Part shown: positions 50,201 through 62,200 of the stretch, in pieces
Position numbering within the stretch: the first letter of the stretch is position 1
How the letters are laid out: each line of letters opens with the position of its first letter
Origin: Acanthaster planci
Taxonomy: Eukaryota > Echinodermata > Asteroidea > Valvatida > Acanthasteridae
DNA: 64,000 nt
Direction of reading: 5' to 3'
Assembly: GCF_001949145.1 (NCBI RefSeq)
Contig: NW_019091391.1
Span: 277,596 to 341,595, forward strand
Notes under the pieces: model-generated
What the model was told of the DNA's origin: nothing
Database searches by the model: none
Seen by the model: only the letters and a program-made list of their open reading frames with translations
Translations under genes and position numbers: made by a program

Positions 50201-53200
50201 CAATAAATGGCCGCTAGCACGTGCACTGAACCATGTCTGATAACAGTGGCATTGCTGGAGTGTCAGTGGCATGTGACAGGCAATGCAAACTCACAAAGTC
50301 AACAGCAGATAAGTTCTGGGTTGAAGAGTGTTTATTTATACAGCTGTTAATGATCAACAAGCACCTGCATATTTGATAATTGTAAATTTAATGGGTACCC
50401 CCACCTAATGCCATTAAGACCCTACCCCAAAAAGAATGTACATGTACAACAACACTGATTGGTTATGCAAGGGCTGGTCTAATGATTTATGCATGACCAT
50501 CAAGGCTCATGATCTTGTGATGTTTTGTTGCCGGTAACTCCCTCTGAAAAAGAGACCATGGCAGTTGTATAAGAGTTGTTTACGCTTGTTGGAGTCGGTT
50601 ACTGTTCAAGAAAATCCTTCTGCTGTCTTTTATTTCTTGAGTAAACTTCTGCTGTTTCACATCATAGTCTATCGGTTTTGTTTCTGAAATGTAAACCTGA
50701 TGTACGTGAGAGAATTAATGTAGCAATTTTCACAGGATTTCCACATTCCAAATCATGAATTTGCTCTTTTTGACTTACTTTCAGGAGTAAGTACATGTAT
50801 GTTGCTACAAATCTCACCACTTTCAGTTAGACTTAAAACAGTTTTCACGGCTTTCCGTACTCAGACCGAAATTGTCTTTGAGAACTTACACGCATGTTCT
50901 CTGACTTCTGCTATCCATGTTTGAAATCTTCAGAAAACAAAACTACACATTTCCATGTGTTTCAGTCCTTTTTCGACTAAAAACAAAACCACTGTCTTAA
51001 TGTAGTTTCAATAAGCTCTTCACACAATGACTGCTGTTTCCCTTTCCAGATGTGATATTAAATTTTTGATACATATCCCACTTTATAGCCATATCTTGTT
51101 TCATGATGAATATAGTTTCAGTTCAAACTTAAAGGGTATAAAACAGATACAAAAGGTACACTTTGCATAAATTAAACTTTTGAATATCTTTATCGTAGCA
51201 TTTAAAATAAAACAAAGTCTGATGAAGCTTACTTTGAGTTTGGAAAATGGTTCTGCATTCTTTTCAGGTTATGCACTTGAATTCTGAGATTTTGTTTAGG
51301 TTTCAGGTGACCGATCTCTTTATGGTCAAGACAGCTGATGAATACATTTGCCAGAATTTAGGCCGCTGTCAGTGCACGTGATGGCATTTTCAGAGAAAGT
51401 GCAGATGATTAATTTACCAAAGTGCATGTGACATTCAAGGAAGTTAAACTTTACTGTCAGAGGGCAAACAGTGGGGTTTGTTTCCTTTGGATAACAATGA
51501 TACATACATGTACGTGTAACCCCCCCCCCCAAAAAAAAAAGCCAGGAAGAAAATGCTCAACATTTTTTCAGTTTTTCAAGGCATGCTTCAAATTAAAGCT
51601 TAGTTCGCTATCTTTCTTCTTCTTTTCAATTTTTACTGGGTTAACCATTGATTTTTGAAGATGTTTCTCTTCTAAAATGATCATTTGTAAAACTAGCAGC
51701 AAAGCCCATTGCCATTTTGGAAACTGATGGTCCCACTCCATGAGATTTCTCCGAAATTGAAGGTGACAGACTTGATTTTGGCTTTTATCCTGATGTTTTT
51801 CTAACCCTTCAGTATGTGATAGCAGAGAATAATGTCTGGGCATGTAAATTGTGATTCCGCCTAGCAGGCAGTTTGGAGCCTGCCCGGCAACCTAGGGTCT
51901 CCCTGTGGTCACACACTGACCATGCTGGTTACTGGGGTGCGGCTGGTTCAATGCCATGAATTGATCAAAGGTCACACTGCAGTACTGAAGTCCGTCATTG
52001 TTTTATTCAATACTCTTGGTGAGAAAAGCACAGCTTACACCTTATTGACTTTCCTGAGTTGCTTCTGTAGACTCCAGATTTTTTTGTGTAGATTTTTTTC
52101 TCATCTTTCCTGACTTTCCGTTGACTTTGTACATATCTTCTCTTTGGTTTTCCTGTCGGTTTCAACTAAAACACGGAAGGACTTGACTTTTGGTACTTCC
52201 TGTTTCAAATTTGGCTGGCTTGACACAAATTTTGTTTGTCTGTATCCTCACCTTTCTCCTGGAATTGTTTGTTGTCCGTCAGCCATTCACTCTTTAGTAA
52301 ATTGCTTGTGTTTATTGTAACTTTTCTGAGCACAGCAATTCACCTCGTTCAAATACTTCTGCAGTGGATGTACAGTGTAGCGGTTAAGTTCATGTAGGGT
52401 CACTTTTATTTTACCTACTGAGAAAACATTTTACACTTCAAAGTGTTTTAGAGGGTCTGATAAAACCTCCCAAAACTCTCATTTAAGGTTTTACAATACA
52501 AGGAATATGAGGATTTAACAATTTTGTTAGTTGCACATAAAGCAGCAATTGTCGTGGTATGCTTGAATTTTGATTTTCTCAGTTTACTGTAAGTGGTATT
52601 TTTCATTACATGTACATGTCTGTCAAGCATGTCGGTGTGCAAGAGACCAAAATTTACATTCAAGCAATGTCTGTCTTGTACTCCGTAAAATGTTAGAAAA
52701 AAAAGGAGATGTGATGTATGTGTCATCGAGGACCAATTGAAACATGATGACACATCTAGGGAATCTGTGTATAAAAGTGTTGTCTCATTATGTTTGAAAT
52801 GAATGAGGACCCGTCACAGCCAGTTATTCACATGTACATGTAAGCCTCTTTGAAATATTGCTTTTTTGTTTAAAGAGTTGAAAGTTTCTTCAAGGTTTTT
52901 TTTCCTCGTATAAACTCCGGGCGGGAAACAGCGCAGTGCCACCGAAAAGGTTTGCCAAATCACATGCCAGTGAATGGTTCAGATAAACCATGCACAGGCA
53001 GCAGTCACGTGAGGGGAGATTCATTGTGTGGTTAAGTCACAAGACTGTCAGTGTGGGCACACAAGGATAATTGATGTGTGTGGGCGTTCGTAATGTATGT
53101 ACATGTACAGTGTGCAGTGTACATGTACATGTACTGTGCATGTACATACTCGCTGTGTGCATGCAAGGAGACACTGAACTTTTCAACCCACAACTGATTG

Positions 53201-56200
53201 GGCAGAGGTTGTGTTAAGTGCGTTCATGTGGAACATCATGCCCTAGTATTGCTGATATTATGCCAGTCGATCGAAATGTGCTCAGAGAATTCTGAAGAAC
53301 GTGCACTGGTAATTCCCTTTTCAGAAAATCTGATTACCGTTCATGCAAGTAATGGACACCCAGCAACACCATCAGTAAAGCTTGACAAAAGTTCTTTTTA
53401 TTACATGTTCTGTAGCTTATTTTTTATCAGTGATCAGAGAAATGTATTCCAAAGTTGTATACATGTAAGTTTGCATTTCATGTGGCCCTACTAGAAATAG
53501 TTTTCTTTCTGAAAACAAAACTACCTTCGAAATCAAGTGTTGAATAAACAGCTTTTGAATGAAGTTAGAAAGTTAACAAAGCTGAATTACGATTGGACTT
53601 TCATGAGTTTTGAGGGGAAGTTTTGTTATAGCATTACATTTCAAAATATTTTCCCTATTCAGTATTTTGAAAGCAGTAGTTTTAATTACAGGTAGGGTAT
53701 TAGGCATTGAGTTATAAACATACATGTACGACCCATGTCAGTGAGTTACCCACGTACAGTATCCTTGGTAACTTGTGCAGTTATTGTGGTACAAGACCTG
53801 AATGCAAATGCTAAATTCAAATAAGGGTCCTCTGAAGGAACTTGGCAGAAGTGTCGTTAATCTTGTGCAAAAAACTGGGAAAATGACAAATGAGGTTTGG
53901 CAGTGTGGAAGACATTATATTGTGACAGTGTACACTTGAAGTCAAATAATTAACAGATTGAGGCTGATAGGACCCAGATTACGTGCATTTTATGAGTTAA
54001 TTTATCCTCCTGTATTCCGTACATGTACGTGCACTCTCTCCACTTGTCTTGAGCTAAGTTCTGACTTGACTGATAAGATTCGAGCTGTGGAGAATTTCTG
54101 GAACAAACTGGTGGTCATCATGAGCCTGATGAGGTCAATGGAAGCAGATGATCTAAACCATGTGATTTTTAAGAGCTCTCTTGCTTGGAATGACTAAGGT
54201 CCGATACCTTAGTGTTGTAGAATTTGTCATATTTATCACTGGTTTCATTGGGACTTGTCTTCACTGGTCTCCTTTTCTACTTGTTGAGAGTCTCCTCTTT
54301 CTTGTCGTCACCTGACCTTGGCGATGAACGACACCGAAGTCAAAGTGGGGATTTCCACGTCGTGGTGAAATGTGGTCACCTCTGGCCGGTTGCACTTCCA
54401 GCACGGGCGAGGAAAAAACGAGAGTGCCGCGTCATTGCGCACAACGCTTCGTGTCTTGTGTTTCTGAGTCATGGCGGAGATGCGTTGCGTTGGCTCCGTG
54501 CCATGAAATCTTGTTACTGGTTTGTGGCTCTCTTTGATTCCTCCATGGGTGATTCACTTTTTTTGGTGAATTGGCACTCACTGGTATTAATAAATTACTT
54601 CACAAAAAAAGGTTTGTCTAATTTCAAACTTTTGTTTATAATTTGGTGTGTGCAATACACATGACTGACCATTCTTTCCTGTGTCAGTATGAGAGGAAAA
54701 AGTAACCGCTAAAATTAATTGTGTAGACATTGAAAGGGGATACAGAACATTTTAACTGCATGGCTCAGCAATATTAAAAGTACAATCTAAGTGGTACGCC
54801 AGTCAAGCTTGTTATTAAACAAAGAAGTTTGGAGAGTTGGATAAGACTCTAAAATATTGCCAAGCAGTTTCGAGGAAAAAAATCAACAAACAGAATTTAG
54901 ACTGTCGTGAAGATGTTGAAGAAGTCGCAGTCGACCATCCGGAGGGAGATTTGCGATCCACCTCCGAGCAAATGGGACACATTCAAGTGCCTTATTGGAA
55001 AGTTGTCAAGGGTGGGCTTCTCAGACTTCAGGGGACAGTCAGCTGCAAATCATAATGTCTTGGACGAATGGATGCTTGAATCTATGGCGCAGGCTTGTTG
55101 CAGGTACGGCACATGCCTTGTTGGGGCCTACTATTGCAATCAAAAATCACCAACGCTGAGCCAGTTTTGGGAAAAAAATTTGCACTTACAAAGGTGATGT
55201 TTCTTGTGGTGAGCAGTGACCTGCTGAATTTGTGCCAATCTACAATGGATGTTTTTTTACAGATAAATTAAAGCTAAAGATGGAGTTCCCTTCTTTGTTT
55301 TTTCTGCAGCTGGCAAACTCCCGAGTTTGACCAAGACCAGATCAGGCTTATTGTATTCAACGAATGCGACCTGAAGGGACGCAAGCTTCTCTTTGATTCC
55401 AAAGCCATCAAGAAGAATGAAAAGAAAGTGGAGGTGAGGGGGAAACAGTGTTGTAAAATGAGTGAAAAGAAGGTTAAATAGCCAGACAGCTTCAGAAATA
55501 AATGCTTGGCAATCAAAGCATGTATACCAGCTACATTTACATGCACTTGTTATGTCATTCTAGTTCTCTTCTTCAAATTGAAACATGGTTAATATTGTTT
55601 AGAAGATAATGTTTAAAGTTGGGAGTTGACCTCGTAAATTCCATACTTGATTTTGTTTTGGTGGTCATATGTTTACTTGTTTAACAGTCCTCACCTGCCA
55701 AGGGACAACCACGTGTTTTTGGCCGGAAGCTGTACAGCAACGCTGGTGGAAAGAGCCACCGTTTGGAGACCCAGCAATCGGAGACCACTGGTAGCCCAAA
55801 CTCAGGGGGCGAGACGAACAGCAAATACGTAGTGAGTGTTGGACATCTTGGAAATTTAGATGAAAGGTCATAAGGTCATGTCAGCAGGGATCACATTTGT
55901 AAAGTTCTGACCATTCCAAAATTGTTTGGCAGATTTGAGTGATAAGTAAACATAGCAGGAAACCAGCTACAATCCATATGCCTTGTGCAGTATTTTGGTT
56001 GGTAACCATCTTTCATATTTTAGTTAGCAACATCTGATTCTGAATAAAAATGTCACATTACTCAGTTACAAGAATTTCCCTTTTTACGTTGTAGTTTTTA
56101 CGTCCAAGCCCGGATATCAAACTTCTCGGGGAAATGATGTACGGGTCAGTGGCCATGGCATACCGAGGGTCAACGATTAAAGTTCACACTATCAAATCAC

Positions 56201-59200
56201 CTCCTGAGCTCATGCTGTCGCAGGTCTTCGTCCTACGTCCCAAAGAAAACTTGTAAGTTTGAACAATATCTCTAACCTTAGCCCTTCAGGATTTTCCTGA
56301 CATTGGTTGCCTGTACCCAGCCATCCTCAGACAGAAGGCATTGGTACAGGATAATTTTTAAAGTATCCTGATTGGACAGTTTGTGTGAAAGTAATTCTGA
56401 GTAAATTACCTGGTTGTTAAAAAGTACATTTACATTTACCTTGGACATCGGTACACCCATTTGGAAGCGCGGAGCAAAGTTTTTGTTGCATGTCTCTGTC
56501 ATGAGACATGTCTCTTTTAGTTTTGATTTTCTTTAAGAAAAAATGTTATTTTCCCCAGGGATCAAGATAATATCAGCCTGGCTCCTGTGGAATTGATGGT
56601 CCCACAACGCACACAGAGCCCAGCTAGGGAAACCATTGGTGAGTGATGACCAAGTGGATCACCTAGTGGAACCCATCTCTCCCTGTCGCACATAGCACAA
56701 ACCACCCTATTGTGCCTCGTGCAACCCAATCAAGTAACCACTATGAAGCAACCTAATTACCCCGTCAAGGAACCACTGTCAAGTAATGATCCACCCAGTG
56801 GTACCCAGCTGTTCCCATTTCAATTAAAGTAACCCACTCTGTTATACCCAGTCAAACCCAAACTATAACCCAAGAGACAATCTAAACATTCCACCCAGCT
56901 CTCCCAACCCAAGTAACATTGAAAGCAACCTAGTTTATCATATTGTGGTTCAAGCGGTTTAATTGATCAATATAAAGCCATCATTACTGTAGTCAAACTG
57001 CATTTCATAGAGCAGTTCATTTCATCTTAACCACACATTTTGACAAAGCCGCCTTCAAGAATATCACACGATTTCACGATCTCTTCTCAACAGCCCACAG
57101 TCTGCCTGTTGCGGTTCCTCCCTCTTCACCCTATAGCAGCATTGATGAAGACAGTGGGGTTGTCTCTGGTAGGTTCAGCACTAAAATTATTTCTTTATCA
57201 CACAAACTGTCACCTCACGAACACTTACTGTGGCAGAACTTCTGCACTCGTTTAAATATTGAGAAATCCTTTAAGCTCTGCAGTCCCCGAGGTCAAGCCA
57301 CATGCTTTCGCAATTTACCGTAAGGAAATTACCGATAGATCATGTAATACTGAGCTCACAAGAAATAAAGATTATGGTTTTTGCCTCTAAGTCATGTGCA
57401 ACTTTAACAAATGCTTTTTGGGTTGAAAGGAAGCACCCAAAATCATCAAAAGAAGCGGTGCCTTGCTCAATGTTACACTAGTCACAGTCATGTTGGAAGC
57501 TAATGCCATTGGAATGTGGATCGCTGGACGCTTATTTGTAAACAAGATCAGTCTGCGGCTTTGTGCGGGAAAAATAACCAGACTTGTGATTCATGAGTGA
57601 GTCATGGACGTTGGGGTTGAAGACGATAGGATATGGCTGGCAGGGAAATCCGTAGGATTGTGGCTGTTAATTGCTGCTTATTTTGGGGGAGATGTGTATC
57701 GTCGGATGATTAATAAACTTGATGGATGTGTCATTTCCCCCAACACCTCTGCACGAAAAAGAGGAAAAAGTAAAAGAATTTCCAGAAGATCAGTAAGACA
57801 TGCTGTCGGAATATCTTTCTTACTGAACCTTATATAATTTTGTGAAGTACGTTTTGCCATCCAAATTTTACCTTATATGCCGCTAATCCATAGGCACTTT
57901 TTAATGTTTTCTTTCGACAGTTCAAAGAATGTAGAGAACAGTTGAGAAAAAAGTTTCATTTTTAAATAATGTTTTGATTGATTTGCAAATTCTGACCATG
58001 TTGTCATCTATACTGACCCTTCAACTTTGACCTTTTGACCTGCAGGATCCAGCAGTAGTTTCTTGACCCCGTTTCCCTCGCCAGGAAGCAGCGTCTCCAG
58101 CAGCCAGTCTAACAGCTTTCATCGGCGTTGGATGCGCAATCAAGTCACCAGTATGGAGCATGGAGTGCGGCGGAAGTCATCACTTGAGACACTGTTGGTG
58201 GACGAGGTACGTAGAGCCGCACTTTTCCAACGTTCTGGGAGGCATTTGAACTCAGGTAACCCTCTTTAGAGTGAAGGCTTCAAAACACTTCAACTTTTAC
58301 ATGAACACATTTGTCAATAGTAATTTTAGTAGAGACCTCTTTAGACTATCACAAGACCAACACAAGACCCCTAGTCCTGAAGTCATGCCTTCAAATCCCT
58401 CTGTACGAGAGAACGTGAAGGCTCTTGGTAGAGTCGTTCAATGAAAACTGGAAGACTTGGGGCTAAATGTCCAGCCGTTCATATATTTGCTTTATTTGAT
58501 ATTTTTTTCCTGTCTCGTCATTTTTGTCAGCCCATGAACAGAAGACGACATCCGAAGATTGGGCTGGGTGTGGTTATCTCCCTGCCTGAGGAGGCGGACC
58601 AATATCGCAGTAGACACTTCCAGACGTTCTTCTTCTCTCACTTCACACTGTTTGAGGGCCACTTTCACCGTCTTACGCTGGCCGTGGAGAAGGCGTTGAC
58701 CTATCAGAGGAGGATGTTTATTACACCCATCATGGACGTAAGAGAGTGAAGAAAATGTCAAAATTATTTCTTCAGCAGAACTTAACCTTAATGCTGTCGG
58801 TACTTTGTAGCCCAAATCCTCCAAAAGTCTCCCCGGTCTTAAACCACATGCGCATTCCTGCTATTTGAACCTGCAAGAACCATCGAGCTCCAGGTTAATG
58901 AACAGTGTTTGGGTTCTGTCTTCCTCAGTCCTGCAAAGTTCCCCAAAACCTGGTGGATTTTGAAGGATGTGAGAAGATTATGGTGAAAGGGACTCCTTGT
59001 TTCAATAAGAGAGAAGGTTGTTCATTGCTCAAAGGACTTTTACAGCACATAGTCAAAGATTGGCTCATTTACACCAATGCCTTGCAAGGCTCTGAATCAA
59101 TCAAGGACGCTCAGTTTAATGTGTCAGAAGATGATGTTGGTCTTTTTACACCTTTCAAAAGAAAGTCTTTTGCCTCTGCATTCTGTAGGCCCTTGATGAG

Positions 59201-62200
59201 TTTCGTTCAGTCGTCTATTCCTTGTACTGTGCTCCCCGCATCCAACGACCCATTTGGCTCAACATGATGACCTATCAGATGCAACGAGGTCACCTGTGTG
59301 AGCACCTGATGCATGAGATTGTAGCTGAGCTGGAATCCCACAACAACAAGCTGACAAACTTGTAAGCCACTCTCGCAACCCCTCACCAGTGTAACTTGAG
59401 TGTAACCTTAGTGTAACCCCATTTTAACTTCAGTGTAATCCTAGTGTAACTTCATTGCAGTCTTGGCATAACCTTACTGTAAGCTTGCTCTAACCTTAGG
59501 GTAATACCAATTTCATTGTAGTGTCACATCAGTGTAACCTTGGTGTAATCACATTTTTATCCTCGTTTTCACTTCTGTGTAATATCTGTAACCTTGTATA
59601 ACCCGAAAGTATCCTCCATGTCATCTTCGTGTAACCCTGCTGTGTAATTTTGGTGCTTGGCAAGTGTTTAAGAGTAATGCTCCACTTGTGTTTTTTTCTC
59701 CCCTAGTTTCTTCAGTCGTCTGTTGACAGCCGTGCTCATGCACCATCTGGCCTGGGTGCCCACGGTGGTACCGGCCGAAGCCACGCCAAGCCGAGCCTAC
59801 TTGGACAAGCACTCCTCAACTCTGGTAAGTCAATCGGCACGCTCTCACAGTAGCACGGCAATTGGGGCCAGGTTACCCCTTGAGGGCTCACTGTGAGAAA
59901 CCTACACGAATAGGCCGACATCACGGATATCTTTATTTGAGAAAATGTGGCGCCGTCAAAAATGATTCTGCTTTCCCAATAGTGATTAGTTTCTTTCTCA
60001 GCATTGATCGTTAAGCCAACTTGAGCACATGGTAATATCTGAGTTTGGACGAGGTCACTGGGGCAGAAAAACAGCATGTCACAGACCGTTGTCTTACCCT
60101 GTCTCTACATGATGTTGACTTCCAGATCCCCATTCAGCCACGCGATACCTATCAGGATTAATTGATGTTATTCGTTGTAACAGTTCTGACTTTTTATCTC
60201 CCTTTCAGTTGGACATGCTCGCCAAGTCACATCCGTACAACCCACTTTGGGCTCAGCTCGGGTAAGTCTCAGTGCAGGTGAAGGGGATAAAGTTAGTAAT
60301 CCATCACTCATCGAGTGTTTAACCTTTTCGCTGCCCAGGTGTCAGACACCTTTTGCATCAAACAAAAACTATCTTCTCGGTTATCTTGAAGGGTGCACGG
60401 CGAATATGGTGTGAGGTTTTCATTAGAAATGTCTGAATGATTAATCAATGTCGCAGCCTGTCAAGGAACCTCTCCGTCATGCCATGCTTATCAAATTTGC
60501 TTGAGCTGTCAATCGGCCAGCACTGCTTCAAGCCAGGAAATTGGACAATTACCAATACTGCTCAGCTTTCTCACATGGAGTGGAATCTTAATCAATGCTG
60601 ACAGTGTTTGGTTGATCGATATTTTTTCTTGACATGTTGGCTCACATTTTCCTCCCAGGGACATCTATGGGGCTATCGGCTTCCCCGTGAAGGTCGCCAA
60701 GACGATTGTGGTTGGTCGCCGTGCCGACGTGGTCTGCCGCCTCCTGTACATCCTCAGCTACTTCATCCGCTGCAGTGAGGTTCATGAGATGCCCGAACAG
60801 CGGGAGAAGATCTACATGGAATACGAGGATACTTGGGAGCTGGAACGGATTGATCCAATCAAAGAGAATGCAGAAGGAGCCCAGGCCATTCCCAGAACGG
60901 AGGGGATGTTGTTCTCTGATTCAGCTGATAGTGGGCTGGAGAGCTCATGTGAGAGACTGCTCGAGTCTGAGGAGAGAGTGGACCCTGGAGCTGTTCTGAG
61001 CACAGAGGGAGGAACTGGAAAGTGCACCAATAGAGCAGACACTGATGAAGTTTTGCCAGCAGATGCACCCACATTGGTTTGTACAAGCAAACAGCCGTTG
61101 CCTGCCAAGGAAGAAGAGAATGCCAAGACCAATTTGGAGGAGGATACACAAAGTGCAGAGCAGTTTAAAAACCCGTCAGAAAGTTTGCCCGATTGGTGGC
61201 AAGGAGGAAGTGCCCTCGGGTCAAAGGTCAGAGGCCAAGGGCTGCTTGGGCAGGATGCCATACGAAGTCTTTCTACTGGGAACTTGAACGACACACTGCC
61301 TGATGGTCTATCCGGAAATCTCAACAGGTCAGCTTCTGGAGGACTGTATCCCGATCTGCAGGCGATCATGTCAGCCACTTCCGAAGAGGCCATCAGAAAT
61401 GGAGATATCAGTTTTCGCATTTCACGGCCTCCTCAAGTTGGAGAGAAGAAACCACTGCCGTCAGTCCTACTGAATGATACGGATGTGCTTTTGCCAAAAC
61501 GGGAGCGTGTCGTTGCCACCGGGAGAGGCGTTTCAACTGAAAGCCAAGATGCTTCCTCCGAATATCTCCCCATACGTCCCAAGACTTTCAATGAGGCATT
61601 CTTGGACTCAAAACGAGAGCATGTAGTGGCCGTCGGCCGGTCAAGTGTGCAGGTTGAGAAGCAAGCTGGACTCATTTCCGTCCACAATCGTCCAGAATTG
61701 GCGACGAAGGTAAACCTTGATGATCCATCCCACTTAAAGAGTCGGGCTGGCCATGATAGATCGCCTGCATTACTAACTCCAAAATCACCTCCTGAAGACT
61801 CTCGCACTCCTCAGGAATCAGCCAAGACGCCAACCCCGACCACTATAAACCTGTACCCAACCGTGGATCTGGGTAACCTGAGTGTGGACACCACGCCCGT
61901 GCCTTCCAACGACAACACAGACTCTGAGAGTCTGGATGGGACGCCCCCGGTACCGCGCCGGAACAAACGTTTTCCACTTACCAGCCCGCTCGCCCATGCC
62001 TATCAGGAAGCCGTGATGGCAAAAGAATCGAAGACTGAAGCCTCTTCCGAAGACACAAATGCAAATGACCTCAGTGCAAAAACACCGACCAATGACGGTG
62101 CACCGGACACAAGATGGTCGCAGACACTTCCACTTGGGCATCCACTCTCTGGTAATAGTTCTGAAGCAGAGTGCGCATGTCCGGCTGTTACACACCATCC

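Larger units (their letters stand above)
47253..55309 (+). other. FNIP: FNIP intron 1 (about 8 kb)
   Basis: The intron runs from GTAAGT to TTTCTGCAG. It contains a 20-bp tandem repeat (48162-48240), a nested palindrome (49267-49294), TACATGTA clusters (dense at 53097-53150), and a CpG-rich promoter-like patch at 54290-54500 followed by a candidate alternative first exon. No other exon is supported. Its size compared with the later introns is typical of a regulatory first intron. Confidence 0.8.

Noticed and set aside
54224-54664. 146-codon + frame in FNIP intron 1
   Set aside because: It overlaps the CpG-rich patch but has no homology and no in-phase splice link to FNIP exon 2; better explained by GC-rich noncoding sequence.
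60812-61420. 202-codon minus-strand frame
   Set aside because: It is the antisense shadow of the large FNIP exon 12.
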